Shown here piece after piece: positions 5,727 to 14,335 of a stretch of DNA of 22,535 nucleotides. The number at the start of each line of letters is the position of its first letter. Position 1 is the stretch's first letter. The notes beneath the pieces were generated by a model. That model searched no databases, was not told where the DNA came from, and saw nothing but the letters and a program-made list of their open reading frames with translations. The position numbers were made by a program, and so were the translations under genes. Origin of the DNA: a virus. Location: IMG/VR virus record IMGVR_UViG_3300008735_000108, positions 1 to 22,535 of that record. One strand, written 5' to 3'.

Positions 5727-7627
5727 TATAATACCAATCCTTTTAAGAAAAATTGAACTGTTCTGTACACAAAAGTCCAACCTGTTTTTAATGTTCTTTT
5801 TCTACCTGTGCCAAATGCAACATAATCTTTAAATTCTTGGTAATGATTTTTAACTTTACCTTCTTCAATTGCTTTTTGACCATAGTATCTGTAGCCTCTT
5901 CTTATAGCTTCACCCCACCATGTTCTGTGTAAATTCTTAACACACCAACGTACAGCTTCTCTTTTTGTTTCTGGTGTAAATGCTCCTGATTTAACAGCAT
6001 GAGTTGCAACAACGCAGCCGCCACCGCCTGGCGCATCTCCTCCTGAAGGATGTCCAGTTCGACCCGGTTGAGCTGTAGATCCTTCTGGAACACCTCCTCG
6101 TCCTTGGTCTTGTGCTTTTTCTACTGCTTTTCCAATATCAAAAGCTCCTGTAAGTTCTCCGGTTGGTTCTGTATAACCATAACCTGTATCATCCCAGCCA
6201 TCGAAATCATCAGTTGTATCTACTGTATCTACACCTTCATCTTTACCTGGGTCACGAGTTTGCATTATATCTGTATAAGTTTCTCCAAGTTTTTCTAAAC
6301 CTTCTTTTCTTTCTTCTGCTTGTAAATCTTCTAATGTAGTTACTTCATCTGGATCAGTAACGACTTCTCCAGGGCCCCAAACGTCACCAGTTGCAGGATC
6401 TTCAACACCGCCAGCTTTCTTAGCTTTGTCATTAAAATAAGCTTCTGCAAAAGCTTTTTTAGCTTCTCTCATTTCAGCTGTTTGAAAACCTGTTTGATTT
6501 ATTCCAAGCACATCGTCTGTTAATGTTTGTTCGTAATTGCCAGAAAATGATACTGGATTTCTACCAAAAGGATCTTGATTTAAATTTCCAGATTGTATGC
6601 TAAATTTACTCCACGGTTTATCTTTCTGTCCTTTTAACTCATCAACAATACTTCTTGATGTTTTATTTGCTAATGATTCTTGAGGTAAAGCTTGCACTAC
6701 AAAACCTAAACCAGGTGCTATTGCATTCATAATAGCTGATCCTGCCATCTTACCTACATTTATTCCTTGTTCTGCAAGACCACTAAATGCATCAGCTACA
6801 CTTTGTCCAAAATTAGCAGCGACTCCAGATATTCCATCTGTAGAGTATGTACTTTTTACAGTGTCCCAGAAACTTGGATTTTGATAATTTTGTTGTTGAA
6901 TTTCCATCAATTTTGAATCCATAATACGGTCTGTGTAAGCAAAAGGATCTAATGCTTTTTCTTCAGAAACAATTCTATCATCAGTATACATAGCATCTAT
7001 ATTAGGATCAGAATAATCAACTATTCCCGCTGCTTCCGCTAGTTTAGGATCAACTTCTCCTACGCCATATCCAATTTCAGGAGCTAAAGCATCAAACTCT
7101 GCTTGAGTTGTATCTTTTGCAACTTGAGCTATGTCTTGTTCTAATGCGTTTGGTGTTGTGTCTTCTGGTTGAAAATATTCTTGAGGTCCCCATACCATAC
7201 CTTCAGCTGGTGTCTTAGGCATCTCACCTGGAATTGAATACGCTTGATTTGGTGTCATAGCTGCGACAGCTCCTGCTTGATCCATTGTAGTTGAGCCAAG
7301 TTGAGGAATCATTGTTGTTGGATCTTGTATTGTAGGCTGTACAACTGAAGCTCCTGTAATTCCTTCTCCTCCGCCACCAGTTTGAGGTATCATTGTTGTT
7401 GGATCTTGTACTACTGGTTCTTGTACTACTGGAGTTTCTGCTTCTGGAACCGTCCAACCTACGTCAGGGACATTTCCCCAACCTGTATAATATTGTGCTG
7501 TACCTGTACCTTGAGCAATGTCTTGAAGATAGTTTTCTCCAAAAGCAATCTTTCTCATCTCATGTAGTTCAGGGTTTTGTTCTGCTACTACTTCAGGAGT
7601 TAAATTTAAAACGTCTGTAATTGCCAT
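5726..7627 (-). CDS. Virion-type protein with disordered linker and Cys/His C-terminal domain
   Basis: A 633-aa protein with distinct parts. Residues about 50-130 are low-complexity, Pro/Gln/Thr/Gly-rich, with two copies of QDPTTMIPQ. Residues about 250-330 contain a Gly/Ala-rich hydrophobic stretch (KMAGSAIMNAIAPGLGFVVQ) that could contact membrane. The segment NQDPFGRNPVSFSGNYE follows, a pattern I associate with marine phage virion proteins. A glycine-rich linker (about 510-537, encoded by unusually GC-rich DNA) leads into a separate basic domain, 538-633, beginning CVVATHAV and with WCVKNLHRTWWGEAIRRGYRY, holding C538, H543, C562 and H567. It is coupled by TAATG to the 1562-aa gene before it and the 65-aa gene after it, and GAGGA precedes its ATG. 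A structural or ejected protein is the best guess; an enzymatic role for the last domain is open. Confidence 0.7.
   Translation of the reverse strand: MAITDVLNLTPEVVAEQNPELHEMRKIAFGENYLQDIAQGTGTAQYYTGWGNVPDVGWTVPEAETPVVQEPVVQDPTTMIPQTGGGGEGITGASVVQPTIQDPTTMIPQLGSTTMDQAGAVAAMTPNQAYSIPGEMPKTPAEGMVWGPQEYFQPEDTTPNALEQDIAQVAKDTTQAEFDALAPEIGYGVGEVDPKLAEAAGIVDYSDPNIDAMYTDDRIVSEEKALDPFAYTDRIMDSKLMEIQQQNYQNPSFWDTVKSTYSTDGISGVAANFGQSVADAFSGLAEQGINVGKMAGSAIMNAIAPGLGFVVQALPQESLANKTSRSIVDELKGQKDKPWSKFSIQSGNLNQDPFGRNPVSFSGNYEQTLTDDVLGINQTGFQTAEMREAKKAFAEAYFNDKAKKAGGVEDPATGDVWGPGEVVTDPDEVTTLEDLQAEERKEGLEKLGETYTDIMQTRDPGKDEGVDTVDTTDDFDGWDDTGYGYTEPTGELTGAFDIGKAVEKAQDQGRGGVPEGSTAQPGRTGHPSGGDAPGGGGCVVATHAVKSGAFTPETKREAVRWCVKNLHRTWWGEAIRRGYRYYGQKAIEEGKVKNHYQEFKDYVAFGTGRKRTLKTGWTFVYRTVQFFLKGLVL
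7301..7410. repeat. Direct repeat of about 29 bp within the 633-aa gene
   Basis: The 29-bp sequences starting at 7301 and 7382 differ at one base and both encode QDPTTMIPQ. The spacing is 81 bp, so the reading frame is kept if copies are lost or gained. Confidence 0.85.
7404..7433. repeat. Tandem 15-bp repeat
   Basis: Two adjacent copies of TCTTGTACTACTGG plus one base (7404-7418, 7419-7433) differ only at the last position and encode VVQEP/VVQDP. They adjoin the 29-bp direct repeat in the low-complexity part of the 633-aa protein. Confidence 0.85.
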
Positions 7628-10600
7628 TATTGTGCTATTCCTCTTTGTTTTAATCTTATAACCTTTTCTTCATTAGAAAGCAACGCAGTTTCTGTAGGTG
7701 TCAATCCTGTTTGCATTACGTTAGTATTAACCATTTGTGATACTAGTTTAGGGTCAACTGGTGGTGTTTCTGGTAACTGAGCTGAAGGTGCTTTAGCTTT
7801 TTCCGAAACAGCTGATAGTTCTTGTTCTTGAACTTTTGAAATCCATTTACCACTTTCATAATACTTGTCAAAATCATAATCATATATTCTTTTTACTGGC
7901 TCTGGTTCTTCTAACCATATCCTAATTACAACATCTTGTTCAGTAATAGGCCCTCCATTTCGCATACCAACACGGCCACCATCAGAAAAACTTTCAGCAG
8001 TAGGATAAAGTTTTAATTGTTCTGTTAGTACATTAATATTTCTATTTCTATCAATAATATTATTGATTGTAGGTAAAGCTTCAAAGTATGGATTAGGAGT
8101 ATCTACACCTTCCTTTGCATTTAAGTCTCTAGTAATCTCACCCATTCTTGTTATAAAAAATTGATTAGGTCTTTTTGGTGTATAAACTCCTCTCATTATT
8201 TCATTAAAAGTTTCTTTATTAATTCCTCTTCTTTTAACTTTTGCTCTAATTTTATACTCAGGTAATCCTAATATTCTAGCTGCTTCTATGTTTTGATACA
8301 TTTCTTTCATTTCCGCTAGTTTTCTTCTTTCAGAATATTCATATGTATCTAAAAGTGTTTCAGGAGAAACTCTTCCTCCTCTTAATAAAGAACCTGTAAA
8401 TAAATTATTTGCATTTTTTAATCGAGTAGTAAATCTTGTAGTCATAAAAGTTAAACCTTTTTCAGGTTTAATTTGAATAGGTCTAAAACCAAATAGACCT
8501 TTTATTTCATCATCTAGTTCAAAAGTTTCTCCGTATTTAGGATCTGTTTTTCCTAAAGCTGTTCTTGTTACTCTTTTAATTTGTTGATAAGAACCAGGTT
8601 GCATTGATTCAGCTATATGAAATATTCCTTTTTGTACTTTTACAAAAGGATCATCCGCTGGTTGCCATACTTTTCTACCATCTTTTCCAATTCCTTGTCT
8701 TAATGTAGAATCAATAAGTGCTTCAGTAAAGATAGATTCAGATGCAAAAGGTTCTAATAACTCTACTGCTCCTTCTGTCATTCCTTCTCCCAAAGCTTCT
8801 GCTAAGGAAGATTTTGTACTGTCAGCATCAGCTATTCTATTTACTACTGCTCTAAAAGGTCTTGTTAAAACATCGTAAGCGTTGGTATAACTAAAATCTA
8901 CATATTTTAAGTAACCATTTTCATCCCTACCTACTGGTAATAAAGTAGAATTTTTAGACCATTCGGGTACAAATTTTCTTAATGCAGACATCTCTTTTTC
9001 GCTAACATTATTTTTTGCTTTATAAAATTCTGTTAGAGCTTTTGGTAATCCTAATACAGTAGAACCAAAACCAAATAGTCTTTGATAACCAATGTTTCTT
9101 ATAGATGGAATACCACTAGTTATTTCTTCTATGGCTTGAGCCATAATGTTATTTCCCGTTCTTATAACCTCTAAAGGAAAAGCAATAAAGTTTCCATAAG
9201 GTGTTTGTCTTAGTGCTCTACCTGTTCGACCAACATAATTGTAATTTGGAACTTGGTTACGAACTAAGCTACCAGCGACTTCATCTAAAAGTCCTTCAAA
9301 AGATTCTGCTGCAACATCTTTTCTTTTAACTATTTTTCTAAAAAACTTAGCTGTATTATCTAAAAGTTCTTCTCCTATATTTAGCTGTTTTGCAAGAGCT
9401 GCAAATTCAGGATTAACTGCTCCTGTAGGTAAAAATCTTTCAGGTGCAGCTAAAACTTTAATATAATTATTATTATTTTTTAAATCTTTTGAAATATTTG
9501 TTTCTTTAAATATTTCATCTAATACATTTTCATATCTTCCTCTTTCAACACCCCAATTTAAAGCTTTCCAAAAATCATCTTCCTTCATGTAAAGTTCTTG
9601 GGCTTTAGAAAAAGCAGTTTTTACTCCTGCTATATTTTTATCAAGAGCTGTACTCATAGCTTGATAAGCTTTTTTATCCATTAAAGCGGGATCTCTTGCA
9701 ATATCTTTTAATAATTGTTCTGTTTCTCTAGCACCTACAGCACTAGATAACACATCCACTCTTTGCATTCTTTTTCTTAACATAGCATAAGGAGCAGAAA
9801 CTCTTCCACCAAAGGTTCCTTTTAAACTTGTACCATATGCTTGACCCACTAAACCTTTTCCTCCTAAAAGTTTAGGCATTAAAGCAGAAAAGTTTCCATA
9901 AGATGGAAAGAAAACTCCATTAGCTCCAGCAAAAGCACCTGCACTAATAAAATTACGCATGTGAGTTACAGGAGATAAAATAGTTTTTGCTACTTGTGAA
10001 GCAGCTTTAGGTAAAAGAATTGCCATTTTATATGCTGTTCCTATATCACTTCTATTTAAAATATTTGAAGTAACATCAAACATAGGATCATAAAGAGTTT
10101 TCTTTATATATTTTCCATCTAAAGGAGTTAATGTTAAATTTTCTGCTGTATTTTTATTATATATTTGTGGTGACTCATATTTTTTAAATCTTGGATCGTT
10201 TACAGCTCCTTGTCCATATGTATCTATAAGTTCGTCTTTAGTGTAAATAAATTGACTTGCGTCTTTTTTACCTTTTAATAATGCAATTTGATCATCAATT
10301 TCTTTAATCTGTTGTTCAGTTAAACCTCGTACTAATTTACTTTGTTGTAAAACCTTTATTTGATTAGCAAATCTTTTACCAGAACCTAAATTATCAACTT
10401 GTCTTAAATACCTCATTGTATTATTTAAATTGGCTATTTTCATAACAGAAGAATAAAAACTATAAGAAGGATCTTTGATTACTCCTGCTAATTCTCGTTG
10501 CCAAGGACGTAAAACTTTTTCTTTTAAAGCATCTGTTCTTACTTGAATTCCTTCTATTTCTACAGCCACTTTTGGATCTTTAGGTTTTTGTGTTGGAACT

Positions 10601-12315
10601 TCTAATTCAATTTTAGTTGATTTTAAATCTTTACCAGTAGGTTTAGTCATAACCGTTTTAGCACCATTTTGAAATTCCTTAGCTGCTACATCTACTTCAT
10701 CAATAGATCTTGATTTTATAAAAGATTGAACTTCTTTTACTGCTTCCTCTTTTCCTTCTTTAGTAACACCTTGGGGAACAGGGTCTCCTGGTTTTAAATT
10801 ATTTGTTGCTCTGTATTGATTTTCCCATTCTTCTACAAAAAGTTTTTCAGCATTATTAATTTGTTCTCCCGTTACAGGGTATTTTTTAAGAGGGTTACTT
10901 CTATTAAATATTTTATATTCTGTAGTAAAGTAAGTACCTATGTTAGCTCTTACGGTTTTATTTAATTCATCAGGAAGCGTTTGACCTATTGTATCTAAAT
11001 TTAAATTATCAATATCTCTTCTAACTCTTAAAATAGAATTTGTAAGACGTTCAGGATCCCCACCTTTTGCTTTAATTTGGTTTCTTAGTTTTTCTAAATC
11101 CTTTGTATATTTTATTTCTCCATTTTCAATTCTATAATAATCACTTTTTTTAAATTCTCTTCTTTTTCCTTCATCAAATAATTTTAATACTTCATCTTTA
11201 CTTTCTTTTTTTAATAAACTTTCACCTCTTCCTTCAAGTATTTTTCTAGCTTGTTCCATAAATTTTTCTTCTTTAGCAACACTTGTTAAAGCAGAATCTT
11301 TTAACCAATCTTTTTCAACAATAGCGTAAGCTTCTTTTAAGTCTTTCGTAAATCTTTTAGATACATTTCGTGCTGCTTCGTCTCTTATAGATGTATCTGC
11401 TATTGCTGCTCTTTTATTTTGAAATAAATCTGTTGTTCCTGTTGCTTGCTTTCTTAAACCTAACCAATATTTTTGAATTTGACCTCTTAAACCTGTTCCA
11501 TATTCATCTAATCCAGTTTCTACAAACTCAAATTCATTTTTAAGTGTTGAAGATGAAACACTCATATCTTTAACTTGTCTTTCAGTTAAAATTTCTCCTA
11601 TTTTTTCTCCTCTTGCTCCTTCTACTTTTCTTACATATTTTCCTGTAGGTTTATGTAATTTACCTATACCAGTACCAACTCCTGCTAAAGCAAGATTAAA
11701 TAAAGCTCCTTCTGTACCAAATTTTAATCTATTTAATAATCTTCTACCTGCTTCATCTCTACCCTCTTTATCAACACTTCTATCCATCATTGTGACAGCG
11801 TAAGGTTCTAATGATGTACCTCTAGCCATATCTGCAAAAGTTCCAATGTCTTCATCAGCTACAAAAGCTTCTCCAACACCTCCTCCAATAATTGCCCCTG
11901 TTTTAGGACCAATTATCTTTTCACCAATTTGTGCAAGTTTAAAATATTTGTCGCCTTGTTTAGCAGCGACTGCTCTCTTAGCTAATTTTTTTGCTAAACT
12001 TCTTCCTGCTCTTATTCCAAGAGCACCACCACCTAAAGCTACAGGACCTATTTGAGCTAAAGCTTGAAAAACTTTACCTGCAGTTCTAGCTTCAGCTTCG
12101 TCATCCCATGGATTAACTTCATCAAACCATTCTTCAACTTCTTTAGCTTTGTCTGTATCTCCAATTAAATCAAAAACTTCTGCACCTAATGATACGAAAC
12201 CTTTAGGAATATTCCAAAGACCTGTTGCAACTCCTGCTAATGCAGATTCAAAGAAACCAACATCATCGTCAGTAGTTTTAGAAGAGCCAAAATATTCTTC
12301 AACCGTTTGTGGCAT
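7627..12315 (-). CDS. Giant internal virion / DNA-ejection protein
   Basis: At 1562 aa this is the largest gene, in the size class of T7 gp16 (about 1320 aa). The N-terminus has small-residue hydrophobic stretches at about 90-112 (IGPVALGGGALGIRAG) and 133-150 (GPKTGAIIGGGVGEAF) that could insert in membrane. The middle is long, helical and highly charged. Near residue 780, SPVTHMRNFISAGAFAGANG recalls a segment found in large phage polyvalent proteins. A GGRVGMRNGG motif lies near residue 1450. I see no clear lytic transglycosylase or peptidase motif. The order behind the Gln-rich 298-aa and 371-aa proteins mirrors T7 genes 14-15-16, so an internal core protein pushed into the cell at infection is likely. 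A tape-measure-like role is the alternative. AGGAGG (12320-12325) precedes the ATG by 4 nt. Confidence 0.7.
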   Translation of the reverse strand: MPQTVEEYFGSSKTTDDDVGFFESALAGVATGLWNIPKGFVSLGAEVFDLIGDTDKAKEVEEWFDEVNPWDDEAEARTAGKVFQALAQIGPVALGGGALGIRAGRSLAKKLAKRAVAAKQGDKYFKLAQIGEKIIGPKTGAIIGGGVGEAFVADEDIGTFADMARGTSLEPYAVTMMDRSVDKEGRDEAGRRLLNRLKFGTEGALFNLALAGVGTGIGKLHKPTGKYVRKVEGARGEKIGEILTERQVKDMSVSSSTLKNEFEFVETGLDEYGTGLRGQIQKYWLGLRKQATGTTDLFQNKRAAIADTSIRDEAARNVSKRFTKDLKEAYAIVEKDWLKDSALTSVAKEEKFMEQARKILEGRGESLLKKESKDEVLKLFDEGKRREFKKSDYYRIENGEIKYTKDLEKLRNQIKAKGGDPERLTNSILRVRRDIDNLNLDTIGQTLPDELNKTVRANIGTYFTTEYKIFNRSNPLKKYPVTGEQINNAEKLFVEEWENQYRATNNLKPGDPVPQGVTKEGKEEAVKEVQSFIKSRSIDEVDVAAKEFQNGAKTVMTKPTGKDLKSTKIELEVPTQKPKDPKVAVEIEGIQVRTDALKEKVLRPWQRELAGVIKDPSYSFYSSVMKIANLNNTMRYLRQVDNLGSGKRFANQIKVLQQSKLVRGLTEQQIKEIDDQIALLKGKKDASQFIYTKDELIDTYGQGAVNDPRFKKYESPQIYNKNTAENLTLTPLDGKYIKKTLYDPMFDVTSNILNRSDIGTAYKMAILLPKAASQVAKTILSPVTHMRNFISAGAFAGANGVFFPSYGNFSALMPKLLGGKGLVGQAYGTSLKGTFGGRVSAPYAMLRKRMQRVDVLSSAVGARETEQLLKDIARDPALMDKKAYQAMSTALDKNIAGVKTAFSKAQELYMKEDDFWKALNWGVERGRYENVLDEIFKETNISKDLKNNNNYIKVLAAPERFLPTGAVNPEFAALAKQLNIGEELLDNTAKFFRKIVKRKDVAAESFEGLLDEVAGSLVRNQVPNYNYVGRTGRALRQTPYGNFIAFPLEVIRTGNNIMAQAIEEITSGIPSIRNIGYQRLFGFGSTVLGLPKALTEFYKAKNNVSEKEMSALRKFVPEWSKNSTLLPVGRDENGYLKYVDFSYTNAYDVLTRPFRAVVNRIADADSTKSSLAEALGEGMTEGAVELLEPFASESIFTEALIDSTLRQGIGKDGRKVWQPADDPFVKVQKGIFHIAESMQPGSYQQIKRVTRTALGKTDPKYGETFELDDEIKGLFGFRPIQIKPEKGLTFMTTRFTTRLKNANNLFTGSLLRGGRVSPETLLDTYEYSERRKLAEMKEMYQNIEAARILGLPEYKIRAKVKRRGINKETFNEIMRGVYTPKRPNQFFITRMGEITRDLNAKEGVDTPNPYFEALPTINNIIDRNRNINVLTEQLKLYPTAESFSDGGRVGMRNGGPITEQDVVIRIWLEEPEPVKRIYDYDFDKYYESGKWISKVQEQELSAVSEKAKAPSAQLPETPPVDPKLVSQMVNTNVMQTGLTPTETALLSNEEKVIRLKQRGIAQ

Positions 12316-12319
12316 TTAT

Positions 12320-12325
12320 CCTCCT
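12320..12325 (-). promoter_or_regulatory. Perfect Shine-Dalgarno for the 1562-aa gene
   Basis: TAGGAGG on the minus strand overlaps the TAG stop of the 371-aa gene and lies 4 nt before the ATG at 12315. It is one of the few consensus ribosome binding sites in the late operon, suggesting deliberately strong initiation for the largest protein. Confidence 0.75.
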
Positions 12326-13439
12326 ATGCTTCTTTTTGTGACTGCCATTCTTTTAAAGAATAAATTACTCCGTCTTTGACTACTTTTAAATCTCCTTCAT
12401 CTGTATAGAAATATTTAGGTCCTTTTATTTTAGCAATTTCTTTAGGTTCTTTAGGCATTTCTTTATTAAATTTACCTGCTAATTCAGAATCACTTTTTCT
12501 TAAGTCATCTAGTTGTTCAGCTACTTTATAAGAAGTTTCATAAGATAAGGTAGATCTTCCTGATATATCTTTTGCTATATTATCTATTCTTGAAGCATCA
12601 ATTGCTCTATCTTGAGATGTAGGTCCCTTCATTCTATTTAAAGCTGCTTGTATTGCTATCATCTTAGGAACTTGTTTAGCTTGTCTCTCTTGAGCAGAAA
12701 TTTTACTTAAATCTTCTAATGGTTTTTCAGCTGCTTTACCAATTGCTCCTGCTAAATCTCCACCAGGTTGAGCCATTACTCCTGTACCAAATCTAGCTAA
12801 TGCTAGCCACTTGTCTCTTGCTGCAGCATCCGAGTCAGGTGCTAATTGTTCTTGTATGACAGGTAAATATTCTCCAAAGTATTTTTCAAATTGACTTCTT
12901 GTGTCTAAACCTGCTCCTGTGTCTGCTCCGTTTCCTACCCCGGCTTCATTTGTTCCTGCAACGATAGCATCTTTAGAAACATCTAAACCAAGACTTTTTC
13001 TCTTAGCTACTTGTTTCTCCATTTTTTCTATAAGAGGCTTTTGGAACCATTCTTTTCCTTCTTCAGTTTGTAAGAAATCATATAAATTCTGTTGTTTTTC
13101 AGCGTAAGTACCTTGTCCTAATTCTTCAATGCCTAATGTCATATCAGCAGTAGACTCAGCATCTTTAAGTCTTTTTTGATACATTTCTTCTATTTTTGAT
13201 AATGTTAAATAAGGAAGACCTTTAATTTTTTGTTGTTCTAAATACATTTCAGGAGTAGTTGCAACAAAACCTGTTTCAGCATATCCTCTTCTTGGAACAA
13301 TACCTGACATAATACCATTCATTCCACCACCTCTATAACCTGGTCTAATAGCAGTTACACCGCCACCTCGATACGAGGGTCTAGGGGCTTTAGACACGCC
13401 GCCTTTTCTAAACATAGGTCTTGATAAAATTCTAGGCAT
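12324..13439 (-). CDS. Probable internal virion protein with Gly/Arg repeats at the N-terminus
   Basis: A 371-aa protein. Residues 1-55 are Gly/Arg/Pro-rich and basic, with FRKGG, two tandem 12-residue units RPSYRGGGVTAI and RPGYRGGGMNGI, then PRRGYAETGF. The rest is helical and charged, with DKWLALARFGTGVMAQPGGDLAGAIGKAAEKPL at about residues 209-241, an Ala/Gly-rich amphipathic segment of a type seen in phage ejection proteins. The C-terminus ends in a small beta-type tail (KYFYTDEGDLKVVKDGVIYSLKEW). There is no signal peptide. It sits between the 298-aa and 1562-aa proteins, the place of gene 15 in T7, although no sequence likeness to gp15 can be claimed. The start forms a TAATG overlap with the 298-aa gene. 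A virion role is inference from context and composition. Confidence 0.62.
   Translation of the reverse strand: MPRILSRPMFRKGGVSKAPRPSYRGGGVTAIRPGYRGGGMNGIMSGIVPRRGYAETGFVATTPEMYLEQQKIKGLPYLTLSKIEEMYQKRLKDAESTADMTLGIEELGQGTYAEKQQNLYDFLQTEEGKEWFQKPLIEKMEKQVAKRKSLGLDVSKDAIVAGTNEAGVGNGADTGAGLDTRSQFEKYFGEYLPVIQEQLAPDSDAAARDKWLALARFGTGVMAQPGGDLAGAIGKAAEKPLEDLSKISAQERQAKQVPKMIAIQAALNRMKGPTSQDRAIDASRIDNIAKDISGRSTLSYETSYKVAEQLDDLRKSDSELAGKFNKEMPKEPKEIAKIKGPKYFYTDEGDLKVVKDGVIYSLKEWQSQKEA
13311..13382. repeat. Tandem 36-bp degenerate repeat
   Basis: Two units (13382-13347 and 13346-13311, minus strand) encode RPSYRGGGVTAI and RPGYRGGGMNGI. The protein repeat is clearer than the DNA repeat, so it is old or under protein-level selection. 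Confidence 0.7.
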
Positions 13440-14335
13440 TATTTATTTAATCCAAATATACTTCCAATTGCTCCAAACGGATTCTTGCCAGTTAAGCCTC
13501 CATAAAGTCCTGCAAGTCCAGTACCTACACCTAATGCAGTTTGTAATGGGCTAGCTGAAGGTGTTTGTCCTGTTTGATATTGAGCAGGGTAACCTGAAAT
13601 TAATGAAGCAACTCCAGCGCCATAAGTACCTAATCTTTGATAAGGTTCATACGCTGCAGTTTGTGCTGCTTGTCTTGCTGCATCTGCTTGTGCTTGAGCG
13701 AATGCTTGTTGACCGGCACCTAAAGTACCTAGTCCTGAAATTTGTTGTGAAGCTAATTGTTGAGCACCGCCTCCAAGTTTAGACTGAAGTCCTGCAATAC
13801 CTAATTGGTTTGTTAAATCTTGTTGTCTTGCTTGTTGCGCTTGTTGAAATCCTTGTTGTAACATTTGTGCTTGTAGAGCTGCTCGATTCCTGTCGCTTGT
13901 TGTTTGATACTCTGCTTCTGCAATACCGTGACGACCACCACCAAATACTCCAGCAACACCTGGTGCACCTAATGCTAATCTAGATTTTTGAGCTTGAACA
14001 TCATATTCTGCTAATGCTTTGTCTATAACATCTGCTTGATAAGGACTCATGTAGTCTGTTCTTTGCTGAGCAGTCATTGGTCCTGTTAAACCTGTTGCTG
14101 CATCTGCAGCAGTTCCAGCTTTAGTTAAATAAGGTGCATAAGCTCCTAGTCCTGTTGTTGGATCAGTTGCTTGTTGATAAGCTGCAGTTTGAAGTGGATC
14201 TTGTGCTGCAACAGTTGGTGCAAATGCTCCTGTTTTAACAGGAAGCATTGTTAACGCAGATAATTGTTTTGCGTAATCTTGTCCTATGTCTTCTATAAAC
14301 TGTGCGGGTAATGTTCTTGTTTCTGTTATTGCCAT
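13439..14335 (-). CDS. Gln/Ala-rich internal virion (DNA ejection) protein
   Basis: A 298-aa protein, very rich in Ala, Gln and Gly. The N-terminal third has FAPTVAAQDPLQTAAYQQA; the middle carries ALGAPGVAGVFGGGRHGIAEAEY (about 121-143), then a long helix LQAQMLQQGFQQAQQARQQD; the end is Gly-rich and hydrophobic (LQTALGVGTGLAGLYGG). The GA-GGGR-A-x-AE segment followed by a Gln-rich helix is a pattern I recognise from podovirus proteins annotated as DNA transfer or internal virion proteins. It probably corresponds in position to T7 gp14. It overlaps both neighbours by TAATG, with GGAAG about ten bases before the ATG. What else: a tail-tube connector protein. Confidence 0.66.
   Translation of the reverse strand: MAITETRTLPAQFIEDIGQDYAKQLSALTMLPVKTGAFAPTVAAQDPLQTAAYQQATDPTTGLGAYAPYLTKAGTAADAATGLTGPMTAQQRTDYMSPYQADVIDKALAEYDVQAQKSRLALGAPGVAGVFGGGRHGIAEAEYQTTSDRNRAALQAQMLQQGFQQAQQARQQDLTNQLGIAGLQSKLGGGAQQLASQQISGLGTLGAGQQAFAQAQADAARQAAQTAAYEPYQRLGTYGAGVASLISGYPAQYQTGQTPSASPLQTALGVGTGLAGLYGGLTGKNPFGAIGSIFGLNK

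Noticed and set aside
5727-5780. Longer form of the 65-aa membrane protein (83 aa)
   Set aside because: It lies wholly inside the 633-aa gene in another frame with no ribosome site, while the start at 5726 has AAGGA and a TAATG junction.
5902-6298. Alternative frames around the glycine linker of the 633-aa gene
   Set aside because: Out-of-frame products of repetitive GC-rich DNA; the main frame continues into a conserved-looking domain.
7224-7620. Ser/Asn/Arg- and Leu/Tyr-rich open frames over the repeats
   Set aside because: Products of translating the QDPTTMIPQ repeat region in wrong frames or on the wrong strand.
13600-13900. Repetitive Gln/Ala coding DNA resembling an array
   Set aside because: Repeats are irregular codon-level Gln/Ala runs without constant repeat and spacer lengths, so not CRISPR.
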